Positions 51,665 through 60,337 of a stretch of 64,000 bases of DNA are shown piece by piece. Below the pieces are notes generated by a model. It did not search any database. It was not told where the DNA came from and saw only the letters and a program-made list of their open reading frames with translations. Source of the DNA: Anaerostipes hominis (ex Lee et al. 2021) (GTDB lineage Bacteria; Bacillota; Clostridia; Lachnospirales; Lachnospiraceae). A program made the translations under genes and the position numbers. The stretch covers positions 62,001 to 126,000 of the forward strand of contig NZ_NQOG01000005.1 in assembly GCF_002270485.1 (NCBI RefSeq), given 5' to 3'. The first letter of the stretch is position 1. Every line of letters begins with the position of its first letter.

Positions 51665-52151
51665 AATGATGAGGATTGATGATCGTTTAATTCATGGTCA
51701 GGTAGCAGTAGTATGGTCAAAACATCTTGGAGTTAATCGTATTGTTGTTGCGAATGATGAAATTGTAAATAATGAAATGCAGATGATGACAGTAAAAATG
51801 GCTGTTCCACAAAATATTAAGGCAATAATTAAGAATGTAGATGATTCTATTAAACTTTTAAATGATCCAAGAGCAGAATCATTAAATATTTTGGTAGTTG
51901 TAAGCAATCCCAAAGATGCATACAGAATTGACGAGGCAGTATCGGATATTCCACTGATTAATGTGGGAAATTCTGGAAGAATGGGAACGACAGCAGAAGA
52001 AATAAAGAGGAAAGAGCAGATTGATAAAAATATTTATGTAGATGAAGAAGATAAGAAATATTTCAAACTCTTAAACAAAAGTAAAACAAAGGTAAACATT
52101 CAGTCAGTACCAACAGAGATGGAAAGATTACTGAGTGATGTATTAAAATAA
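51657..52151 (+). CDS. PTS mannose/fructose/sorbose-family EIIB component
   Basis: 164 residues. Phospho-accepting His13 in RIDDRLIHGQV, as in all EIIB of this family (His, not Cys). Hands phosphate to the sugar in the IIC-IID channel. Followed by a 129-base gap containing a stem-loop before the IIC gene. Confidence 0.93.
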   Translation: MIKMMRIDDRLIHGQVAVVWSKHLGVNRIVVANDEIVNNEMQMMTVKMAVPQNIKAIIKNVDDSIKLLNDPRAESLNILVVVSNPKDAYRIDEAVSDIPLINVGNSGRMGTTAEEIKRKEQIDKNIYVDEEDKKYFKLLNKSKTKVNIQSVPTEMERLLSDVLK

Positions 52152-52157
52152 TATGAA

Positions 52158-52223
52158 AAGAAATACCCTAAAACAGCCTGTTTACGTATTGGCATAGGTA
52201 TCTGGCTTATCAGGGCATTTCTT
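52158..52223 (+). promoter_or_regulatory. Intercistronic stem-loop between EIIB and EIIC genes
   Basis: AAGAAAT.CCCT (52158-52169) pairs with AGGG.ATTTCTT (52212-52223), enclosing a further GCC/GGC pairing. No T-tract follows. It may stabilise or process the message so that soluble and membrane subunits are made in different amounts. Confidence 0.45.
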
Positions 52224-52280
52224 AAGATTGATTATACATAATTTCTATATATTAGACAAGAAATAAGGAGGAAATAAGAA

Positions 52281-53069
52281 ATGTTAAAAGAGGCTATAAT
52301 AATTGCATTGGTTATGTTTGTTGCTGATCTTTCAGATATGGCAATGGGAGACCCAATGCTTAGAAGACCACTTGTTATATCATCAGTAGTGGGATTATTG
52401 TTAGGAGATTTAACACAGGGGGTTATAATCGGAGCGTCTTTGGAGGTTATATTCCTTGGAGTTACACAGATTGGTGGAGCACTCCCATCAGATACAATGA
52501 CAGGAGCTATTTTTGGAACAGCATTTTCAATTTTGTCAGGATCAGGAACAGAAGTTGCATTATCTTTAGCGGTACCAATCAGCATTCTGGCAGTATTTAT
52601 TAACCAGTTCTGTCTTTTCGTTAGAGGTCTGTTGCTGAAAAAATTTAATGACTATATTGAAGATGATAATCAGAAGGGTATCATTCGTTTGCATATGGCA
52701 AGTACCTTTGGTGTACCGTTAGTATACGGAATTATTGGATTTTGCGGAATTTATTTTGGAGCAAATGCGGTACAGTCACTTGTAAATGATATACCGGAAT
52801 TTCTGATGGATGGATTAACTGTAGCAAGTGGATTATTACCGGCACTTGGACTGGCATTATTATTAAATACTTTATGGGATGCTAAAATTGCAGTATTTCT
52901 GCTTTTAGGTTTTGTGTTGATAGCATATATGGATCTTCCATTAATTGCAATTGCATTAATTGGTGTTGTAATTGCAGTGTTTACTGCGGTAATTGAAAAA
53001 GAGCGCAAAAGCACAGTAGTCGTTGCACAGACAAATTGTTCAGAAGAGGAGGATTTTTTCAATGAGTAA
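52281..53069 (+). CDS. PTS mannose-family EIIC component
   Basis: 262 residues, about seven TM helices. Starts with the AIIIALVMFVADLSD helix and has GLLLGDLTQGVIIGASLEVIFLGVTQIGGALP, the family signature, including substrate contacts. Forms the translocation unit with IID. AAGGAGG before the ATG. Overlaps the IID gene by eight bases. Confidence 0.93.
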   Translation: MLKEAIIIALVMFVADLSDMAMGDPMLRRPLVISSVVGLLLGDLTQGVIIGASLEVIFLGVTQIGGALPSDTMTGAIFGTAFSILSGSGTEVALSLAVPISILAVFINQFCLFVRGLLLKKFNDYIEDDNQKGIIRLHMASTFGVPLVYGIIGFCGIYFGANAVQSLVNDIPEFLMDGLTVASGLLPALGLALLLNTLWDAKIAVFLLLGFVLIAYMDLPLIAIALIGVVIAVFTAVIEKERKSTVVVAQTNCSEEEDFFNE

Positions 53070-53883
53070 TCAGAAGAATACAATAACTCTGGGAAAAAAG
53101 AAAATATTTAGCAAAGTTTTCTGGAGATCATTTACATTATCAGGGACATGGAACTATATTAATGCACAAGGTGTTGCATTTTTATACTGCATGCTGCCAT
53201 TTATCAATGCTGTATATAAGAAAAAAGAAGACAGAATTGCGGCAATGAAACGTCATATGTCATATTTTAATATTACACCTGCAATTGTAACATTTCCGTT
53301 AGGAATTGCAGGGAGTATGGAAGAGGAAAATGCATCAAAACCGGATTTTGATATATCATCAATTAATGCAATTAAAGCCAGTTTGATGGGACCATTATCA
53401 GGAATTGGAGATTCATTCTTCTGGGGAACATTCCGTGTTATTGCAGCAGGTATTGGTATTAGTTTAGCACAGAAGGGTAACCCACTTGGACCTGTATTAT
53501 TCCTGTTACTGTATAATATTCCTTATTTCCTTACAAAATATTTCTTATTAAGACTTGGATATAATCTTGGTGGACAATTTATTAAAAAAGCGTATGAGAA
53601 TGGTCTGATTGAAATTATCACAAGAGCAGCTGGCATTTTGGGACTTATGATGGTTGGTGCAATGATTTACTCTAATGTAAGTTTAGCAACAACAGTAAAG
53701 TTTACATTAGGGGATATGACATTTAAGCTTCAGGAGATCTTAGATCAAATTTTAAAAGGATTTTTACCACTTATCGCTACCATGGGATGCTTTGCTCTGC
53801 TAAGGAAAAAAATAAGTGCCAATAAGATAATTATTGGAATCTTGGTTTTATCTTTAGTTTTAAGTCTTTTTAAAATAGTATAA
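53062..53883 (+). CDS. PTS mannose-family EIID component
   Basis: 273 residues. FSKVFWRSFTLSGTWNY at the N-terminus, FNITPAIVTFPLGIAGSMEEE and MGPLSGIGDSFFWGTFRVI are the IID family motifs; a cluster of helices follows. Completes the four-part transporter. Start at 53062 after GAGGAGG. The sugar cannot be read from sequence; the linked GH43 enzyme suggests a xylose- or arabinose-containing oligosaccharide. Confidence 0.93.
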   Translation: MSNQKNTITLGKKKIFSKVFWRSFTLSGTWNYINAQGVAFLYCMLPFINAVYKKKEDRIAAMKRHMSYFNITPAIVTFPLGIAGSMEEENASKPDFDISSINAIKASLMGPLSGIGDSFFWGTFRVIAAGIGISLAQKGNPLGPVLFLLLYNIPYFLTKYFLLRLGYNLGGQFIKKAYENGLIEIITRAAGILGLMMVGAMIYSNVSLATTVKFTLGDMTFKLQEILDQILKGFLPLIATMGCFALLRKKISANKIIIGILVLSLVLSLFKIV

Positions 53884-53893
53884 ATAATGATTA

Positions 53894-53925
53894 TACAGGA
53901 TTGCTCTAAATAGAGCAGTCCTGTA
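53894..53925 (+). terminator. Hairpin between PTS and GH43 genes
   Basis: ACAGGA.TGCTCTA pairs with TAGAGCA.TCCTGT around AA. The following T content is low, so it may only reduce read-through into the GH43 gene. Confidence 0.5.
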
Positions 53926-53974
53926 TAGTTTCTTGATAGTTTTATTGTATAAAAAAGGGAAAGGAAATAAATAT

Positions 53975-55501
53975 ATGAAGTATCAAAATCCTATTATAGA
54001 AGGTTTTTATCCGGATCCGAGCGTATGCCGTGTTGGGGAAGAATATTATTTAATCACAAGTTCATTTGAATATTTTCCTGGAATTCCGATTTTTAACAGC
54101 AAAGATCTGGTGAATTGGGAACAAATCGGACATTGTCTGACAAATGATAAACAGCTGCCGATACAGAATGCTCTAAATTCTTATGGAATTTATGCCCCAA
54201 CAATTAGATTTCATAATGGCAGGTTCTATGTGATTGCAACAAATGTTACAAATTATTATAATTTTATTGTCTGGGCAGAGAATCCAACCGGACCATGGTC
54301 AGATCCTGTTAAGTTAGAAGAATGGGATGGGATTGATCCATCATTGTTTTTTGATGATGATGGGAAGGTATATATTATGGGAAATTCTTATAAAAAAAAG
54401 GCAGAGACTCTGGGATGCTATATGGCAGAATTGGATATCAATACAGGAAAATTAAAAACAGAAAGACGATTGGTATGTACTGGATCTGGTGGGAAAGCGC
54501 CGGAAGCCCCCCACCTTTATAAGAAAGATGGAAAATATTATCTGATTTTGGCAGAGGGAGGAACGGAATATGGACATATGGTAACTGTATTTAGAAGCGA
54601 TAACCCTTATGGACCATTTGAAAGTTATGAGAATAATCCCGTTCTGACACATAGAAGTAGAAAGCATACATTTCAAGGAATCGGTCACATGGATCTTGTA
54701 GAAGATCACCAAGGAAACTGGTGGGGCGTATGTCTGGGGATGCGTCCAAAGGGGAGTCATGCATATTTCCATCATCTTGGAAGAGAGACATTCCTTGTGC
54801 CAGTTGTATGGACACAAGATGGCTGGATAGAAGTCGGAACAGACAAAATGGTAGCAGAGACATATGAAAATCCATTGATGACAGAGGAACAGAAAAGACC
54901 TGGTGATTTTGAAGATGATTTTTCGACAGAATGCAGGCCGAAAGAATGGGTATATCTGAGAAATCCGGAAAGAGGAAATTACGCATTAGATAAAAGTGGA
55001 AAAGGATTCTGGTTGACAGGTAATAAAGAGAGTCTTAGCTCAGGAGGTGCATGTACTTTTATCGGAAAACGACAGTGTCATTTTGAGTGTGATACAACGA
55101 CGGACTTTTATGTGGATTTTAAGAACGAAAATGATGAGGCAGGTTTAACTGCCTATATGAGTGATCGTTATTATTATGCTATTTGTGTAAAGAGAAAAAA
55201 TAATGAAAATTATATTGTTTTACGAAAAAAAATTGCTGATTTTGATATAGAGGAAACGGCGGTATTACTGGAGGATGATCATGTAGTTCTTGGAATAGAA
55301 GCGGATGAAAAAATGTACAAATTCTATTTTAAGGATTCAAAAAATAAAAAATGGTTTATTGGAAAAGCTGAATGCAGATTTTTGGCAAGTGAAATCTCTG
55401 CAACTTTTACAGGAACTATTTTGGGAATTTATGTTACTGCAAATGGGAATGAAGAAACTCCGAAAATATGTGTTAATAATTTTAAATATGGTACTTTATA
55501 G
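53975..55501 (+). CDS. GH43 family beta-xylosidase-like glycosidase
   Basis: 508 residues, no signal peptide, so it works in the cytoplasm on imported (possibly phosphorylated) glycan. Five-bladed propeller with catalytic base Asp in GFYPDPSVC, pKa-modulating Asp in DGIDPSLFF and acid Glu in EAPHLYKKDGKYY. The C-terminal 200 residues form a jelly-roll like the xylosidase C-terminal domain. Closest to the GH43 group with beta-xylosidase/arabinofuranosidase activity. Transcribed behind the PTS operon. AAAGGA precedes the ATG at 53975. Confidence 0.88.
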   Translation: MKYQNPIIEGFYPDPSVCRVGEEYYLITSSFEYFPGIPIFNSKDLVNWEQIGHCLTNDKQLPIQNALNSYGIYAPTIRFHNGRFYVIATNVTNYYNFIVWAENPTGPWSDPVKLEEWDGIDPSLFFDDDGKVYIMGNSYKKKAETLGCYMAELDINTGKLKTERRLVCTGSGGKAPEAPHLYKKDGKYYLILAEGGTEYGHMVTVFRSDNPYGPFESYENNPVLTHRSRKHTFQGIGHMDLVEDHQGNWWGVCLGMRPKGSHAYFHHLGRETFLVPVVWTQDGWIEVGTDKMVAETYENPLMTEEQKRPGDFEDDFSTECRPKEWVYLRNPERGNYALDKSGKGFWLTGNKESLSSGGACTFIGKRQCHFECDTTTDFYVDFKNENDEAGLTAYMSDRYYYAICVKRKNNENYIVLRKKIADFDIEETAVLLEDDHVVLGIEADEKMYKFYFKDSKNKKWFIGKAECRFLASEISATFTGTILGIYVTANGNEETPKICVNNFKYGTL

Positions 55502-55680
55502 GTTAGAAATTGTACTATCGAGAGGATAAAATATTTGATTATGAAAAAGGGCTGTAAAAAAGTCTTTATCTAGGAAGCGCCAGAACTGGCAAATGCTGAG
55601 TCTGGAGAGACCTCTTCAATTATTATAATGCAGTTTCCAGGCATCTCTTGTAAAGACAATAAAGTAGTGGATTAGACAAT

Positions 55681-56229
55681 TCAATTATCGTAAAATTTGC
55701 GGCAGTACCACATCTTCGTAGAGCGGTGCCTGCCGTCTTCTAGTTTATAGTCCTCTTTCTCCCGCTTGTTGGAGCGTTCTGCGGAAGCTCTTCCGGCATA
55801 TTCCTTTTCCCCTGCTTTGCTGTCCCTTGGCGGTTTGTTAAACAACCTTGGATTGTCATCCGTAAAGATGTGTACAGTCCGGCCGTATTTCACTGGTGAA
55901 CAGGGATGCTCACAGAAGCAGCCACGTTTCCGGTTTGCTTTTGGGCACCAGTACTTTGCACGGTGCTTGGCAGCCTCATATCCATCTTTGTGCATGCGTA
56001 AGCCCAACTTACAGACAGGGACACCGTCATCGTCAATGGTGAAATCGTCTTTATACGTGAAATGCCCGGAGTGTCCCGGGTTCAGGTCCATAAAGGGTGT
56101 GGTGTTCTCCCTTGTGCAGTATTCATAGACAGCGTAGGCATCATGGGCGGAATCCAGAGGGAGCTTCTTAATGCGCAGTTCCGGAAGATACGCTTTCATG
56201 GTGAAAAAGGAATGGAGAAAGGAAAGCAT
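55681..56229 (-). pseudogene. C-terminal fragment of an IS transposase
   Basis: The frame carries the second half of a DDE transposase: KLPLDSAHDAYAVYEYC with a catalytic Asp, MDLNPGHSGHF, then a cysteine-rich stretch and the C-terminal ERSNKREKEDYKLEDGRHRSTKMWYCR typical of IS1182-like elements. The N-terminal half with the other catalytic acids is absent and there is no start signal. Left of it, near 55547, a GGGCTGTAAAAAAGTC end-like sequence may be the rest of the IS terminus. Confidence 0.65.
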
Positions 56230-56301
56230 GTCATGCCGGGAAGCCTTATAAAATCAGGACTGAAGATTCCGAGAAGTTATTGAAAGAAGAAGGAAGGTAA
56301 A

Positions 56302-56577
56302 AATGCGACTGAAAAATAAGAGAAAGAAACGATCATCTTGTTTAACGAGTCCGCGGGTGAGGCGAGCATCTATACGTATAATGCCGGATTAAAAACTTGT
56401 TTGGAAAAGTTCAGCAGACAGTATCCGCAATTCTGCCGTATGAAAGAACAGAATAGATATGGCGGTGTGGAGTATTTGATCGATAAATCCAGACTATCTA
56501 TTCATTTACAGTCATCGTATAGTAAAGAACGAATTGAGACTGTAACTCGAAATCTAAAAAATGGATTATGCAGATAA
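56302..56577 (+). pseudogene. Frame-shifted conjugative-element ORF
   Basis: A good start at 56302 (GAAGGTAAAA before it) gives MRLKNKRKKRSS, but the conserved body lies in another frame from about 56338: LFNESAGEASIYTYNAGLK, then RMKEQNRYGGVEYLIDKSRLSI and YSKERIETVTRNLKNG. This body resembles a small ORF often seen on Gram-positive conjugative elements (a protein with EIYTYNA and GEVYRIPK motifs). One frameshift separates the halves, so it is probably dead. It supports the view that this segment was mobile. Confidence 0.5.
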
Positions 56578-56605
56578 TTAAAATGATAATGAACTGAAAA
56601 AGTAA

Positions 56606-56656
56606 GAGGATGTTCCAAAACAAGAATGATTATTAAATAGCTTTGGAACATTCTCT
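56606..56656. repeat. Inverted repeat behind the ORF remnant
   Basis: AGAGGATGTTCCAAA and TTTGGAACATTCTCT are complementary with one mismatch, around a 20-base AT-rich loop. No T-tract. It may be a terminator or the end of a lost IS. Confidence 0.5.
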
Positions 56657-56795
56657 TCGTTAGATTAAGCCTTGTTGGAGGGAAGATTTTTTGTTAATAG
56701 TATTGTATAAAGATATTCTTGACAAAGAGTCCTGAATAATTATTTTGAGCTTGTGCACAGATTGCCTCTTGGATGGATTTGCTATTTTTATATGC

Positions 56796-58829
56796 TCAAA
56801 TTTCCTTAATTTTTTTTCGGCAAATCACAGTAGAATATCCGCATACACCTCCGTCATAGCTCCCCCATAAAATTTCTGTGTTTTTGGGAATTCTAATAGA
56901 TATTTTGTGGTCAGTATAATTTTGAATAAATAGATATTCATATTTTTCTCCAGATCTACTTGATACCTCAATACCATCGGGTATATCTGTCATAATTTGT
57001 TGTAGTTGATTTTCTGTGATTATTCTATTATATAAATCATGATAAAAGTTCATTTCTGCATCGGCACATACATAATATGCAATTCCTTTTCCATATTTAT
57101 GCCGTGTAAGTGCGGGATAACCTTTATAAAAATTATCACCGTAAACCATAAGGGGCTCAGCATCTTTGAGACGCACTAAATCACATAAATGTTTACAGGA
57201 ATACGAATTTTTCATATTCATCGGATTGCCTGTAAAAGGAAGTAGATGATTGACTTCGTGATCGCATAAGCTATCAATCTCTTCACTACGTAATCCTAAA
57301 ACATCCATAAGACCATGAGGTGTTCCACCAAGGAAACACAGATCTGTCTCATCTACTATCCCACTCCAATATGTCATGATTAAGATTCCACCGTGTTCAA
57401 CAAATTTTTTTAGTTTTTTTTCAAATCCGTTACGGAACATATAAAGCATAGGTGCAGCGATAATTTGATATTGTTCTAAGGATTGATCCATATTTATTAT
57501 ATCCGTGTTTAAACCGTTTTCACGCAACCCGCGATATGACTTTAGGGCTGCTTCATGGTAATATAGTCCCTCATTTCTTGGACCTTTCGCGTTTTCCATA
57601 GCCCATCTACTTTCCATGTCATATATAATTGCGGCAGTAGCATGAACACGTGTGTTAGTAATCTCTTTGATTTGTTTTAGTGCTTTTCCCAGTTCTGATA
57701 CTTCGCGGAATACACGAGTATCCGCTTCCCCATAATGATCAATTACTGCACCATGAAATTTCTCAAACCCCCCTCGACTCTGACGAATTTGAAAGAATTG
57801 AACACTGCAGGATCCATGCGCAATGGCCTGAAGGGATGCATTAGATAACAGGCCAGGTTTTTTAATTTTGCTGATGTTCATCCAGTTAGGGCTGGCGGGA
57901 CATGATTCCATTAGAAAGAAAGGTTTTTGTTTCATAGAGCGCATAAGATCATGTTGCATTGCTGTGTCATATGCTGTTTGAATATCTGGTTGTTGATGCC
58001 ATGCAGGATAGCTATCCCAGGAGATATACTCTACATGTTCTGCGAGCCGGTAATAGTTAAGTCCTGTATAGTCATCCATAAAATTTACCACTGCGGGCTG
58101 TGTTGCTCCAGCATCGCGGAGAGCTTTTATCTCACAACACATAAAGTCGGTGGTTTGATCTGTTACAAATCGTTTCCAGTCCAGTGAAAGCCCATGAAGA
58201 CCTTTGTCACCGATAAATGAAGGACTTTCAATTTGATCGAAAGAATTATATGTATGGCTCCAGAATGTTGTCCACCATGCATGGTTCAATTTATCAATAC
58301 TTTGATATTTGCTTTTCAACCAATTTCGGAACGCATTTTGGCATAGAGGACAATGACATTCATCTCGATATTCGTTTGAGATATGCCACATAATTACTGC
58401 CGGATGATTTTTGAAATTTTCTGCAAGCTTCTGATTGATGATACGAACTCTTTCACGATATGCGGGTGAAGTGTAGCAATGATTATGCCTTTCACCGTAT
58501 AGATAACGCATACGATTTTCCTGTACTCGCAGTACTTCAGGATATTTTTCTGCCAGCCAGCGGGGGCGAGAGCCTGATGGGGTCGCAAGAATTACACGAA
58601 TATCGTGACAATACAGACTATCTATAATTTCTTGAAGCCATTCAAAATGGAATTCATTTTCCTGTGGTTCCAGTACAGACCAAGAAAATACACCGAGAGT
58701 CACGGTGTTGATACCTGCTTTTTTCATTAAAGTAATGTCTTTCTTTAATATGTCTGGTTGGTCAAGCCATTGCTCAGGGTTGTAATCTCCGCCATAGATA
58801 AAATGGTTAGATAAAAAGATATCTTTCAT
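56796..58829 (-). CDS. GH42 family beta-galactosidase
   Basis: 677 residues, cytoplasmic. Barrel starting YGGDYNPEQW, acid/base Glu153 in WHISNEY, nucleophile Glu in FFLMESCPASPNW, and the GH42 zinc-cluster cysteines (CHCPLC around 158-163 and Cys118). A trimerisation domain and a small C-terminal beta domain follow. Hydrolyses terminal beta-galactosides from milk or plant glycans. It is transcribed away from the GH32 gene; 191 bases with A/T tracts lie between. Confidence 0.93.
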   Translation of the reverse strand: MKDIFLSNHFIYGGDYNPEQWLDQPDILKKDITLMKKAGINTVTLGVFSWSVLEPQENEFHFEWLQEIIDSLYCHDIRVILATPSGSRPRWLAEKYPEVLRVQENRMRYLYGERHNHCYTSPAYRERVRIINQKLAENFKNHPAVIMWHISNEYRDECHCPLCQNAFRNWLKSKYQSIDKLNHAWWTTFWSHTYNSFDQIESPSFIGDKGLHGLSLDWKRFVTDQTTDFMCCEIKALRDAGATQPAVVNFMDDYTGLNYYRLAEHVEYISWDSYPAWHQQPDIQTAYDTAMQHDLMRSMKQKPFFLMESCPASPNWMNISKIKKPGLLSNASLQAIAHGSCSVQFFQIRQSRGGFEKFHGAVIDHYGEADTRVFREVSELGKALKQIKEITNTRVHATAAIIYDMESRWAMENAKGPRNEGLYYHEAALKSYRGLRENGLNTDIINMDQSLEQYQIIAAPMLYMFRNGFEKKLKKFVEHGGILIMTYWSGIVDETDLCFLGGTPHGLMDVLGLRSEEIDSLCDHEVNHLLPFTGNPMNMKNSYSCKHLCDLVRLKDAEPLMVYGDNFYKGYPALTRHKYGKGIAYYVCADAEMNFYHDLYNRIITENQLQQIMTDIPDGIEVSSRSGEKYEYLFIQNYTDHKISIRIPKNTEILWGSYDGGVCGYSTVICRKKIKEI

Positions 58830-59020
58830 CTAAAAATCTCCTCTCAAAATCAGTTATATGTTTCAGAGTATAAAGCTATCTTTGATTCAGAGCAATACTT
58901 TGTACTGCAATAAACCGTCCACCTTTTTGCACAGCTAATAGGCAAAAAAAAGATTTTTTTGCGATAAATAATTAGGATAAAATGAGAAATGTAAGAAGAT
59001 AAAGGAAAGGAGAAGAGAAA

Positions 59021-60337
59021 ATGATGAAACCAGAATATCACATAACGCCGGAATATGGATTTCTTAATGACCCAAACGGATTAGCACAGTTTAATGGAAA
59101 ATATCATGTGTTTTATCAGTGGCTTCCAGAAGTAACCCCGCAGGGAAATAAGCGGTGGCGACATTGTGAATCAGATGATTTGATTCAGTGGAAGGATAAG
59201 GGCTGTGGGTTACAACCGGAAGAGTGGTTTGAGAAAAACGGCTGTTATTCAGGTTCAGGTGTCATTGACAATGGACAATATTATCTGTTTTATACAGGTA
59301 ATGTCAGAGACAAAACCGGGGGCCGGGAAACCTATCAGTGTGCAGCGGTCTCAGCGGATGGAAACAATTTCACAAAAATAGGACCAGTAGCCTATCTTAC
59401 AGAAGCATATACATCTCATTTTAGAGATCCCAAAGTGTGGCATAAAAATGGAAGATGGTGGATGATTGTTGGTGCTCAAACAAAGAAATTAAAGGGAAAT
59501 GTGGCGCTGTATGTATCGGATAATTTAAAAGAATGGAAATGGCTTGGCAATCTGTTGGACGAATCCATGGATTGGGGGTATATGTGCGAGTGTCCAGATA
59601 TCATTGAAAGTGAAAAACGGGATTTTCTTGTTGTGAGCAGACAGAAGGAAGACGGTTGCCGTGCCATGGCATTTGCTGGAAAGATGGATTATAAAATAGG
59701 AAGATTCAAAATAGAAGATTGTTCAGGAAAGTATCTGGATGAAGGAATGGATTTTTATGCACCGCAGAGCTTTGTTGATGAGAAAGGAAGATGCCTTCTT
59801 TTCGGATGGCTTGGCTCCGGAGAATTTGACTATCAAATGAGCCAGCCTGCAGTAAAAGAAGGATGGCTTCACAGTCTAACGATACCTAGAGAGATTTTTG
59901 TTAAGGACGGTGAACTTTGCCAGAGACCGGCAGAAGAATTAAAAGTTTTGAGAAAGCAGAGACAGAAGTTTTTCAGCTGTGGAAACACTATGATAGATCC
60001 AGAATCCTCATGCATAGAAGTCTATGCAAAAGGACTGACAGGAAAATCGATATCAATTGATATTGGTGGAGTGTTGAAAATAGATTATTCAAAAGATAGT
60101 AAGGCGTTACGTGTACAGAGAAAAAAATGGGATGTTGACGAGTATGATGAACGGATGCTTGTGGTAAAAAATTTAGTCGATATTCACATCTTTCTAGATA
60201 ACTGTACAGCAGAGATATTTGTCAATGAGGGAAAGACTGTACTTACCATGAAAGCTTATTTTGACGTTGATACTAAGATACTGGTTTATTCAGATAAGCA
60301 AATTGAAGTTCAGACATGGTTATTGGAGGTAAAATGA
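59021..60337 (+). CDS. GH32 sucrose-6-phosphate hydrolase
   Basis: 438 residues, no signal peptide. Nucleophile Asp17 in FLNDPNG, transition-state Asp in FRDPKVW and acid/base Glu in CECPDII, all intact; C-terminal beta-sandwich from about 320. Because a sucrose-type PTS gene overlaps its stop codon by four bases, the likely substrate is sucrose 6-phosphate (ScrB/SacA role), though a related fructoside is possible. AGGAG eight bases before the ATG. Confidence 0.9.
   Translation: MMKPEYHITPEYGFLNDPNGLAQFNGKYHVFYQWLPEVTPQGNKRWRHCESDDLIQWKDKGCGLQPEEWFEKNGCYSGSGVIDNGQYYLFYTGNVRDKTGGRETYQCAAVSADGNNFTKIGPVAYLTEAYTSHFRDPKVWHKNGRWWMIVGAQTKKLKGNVALYVSDNLKEWKWLGNLLDESMDWGYMCECPDIIESEKRDFLVVSRQKEDGCRAMAFAGKMDYKIGRFKIEDCSGKYLDEGMDFYAPQSFVDEKGRCLLFGWLGSGEFDYQMSQPAVKEGWLHSLTIPREIFVKDGELCQRPAEELKVLRKQRQKFFSCGNTMIDPESSCIEVYAKGLTGKSISIDIGGVLKIDYSKDSKALRVQRKKWDVDEYDERMLVVKNLVDIHIFLDNCTAEIFVNEGKTVLTMKAYFDVDTKILVYSDKQIEVQTWLLEVK

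Noticed and set aside
52190-52210. Second -24/-12 promoter in the EIIB-EIIC gap (TTGGCATAGG)
   Set aside because: The -24 half fits but no GC dinucleotide lies 12 bases downstream of the GG.
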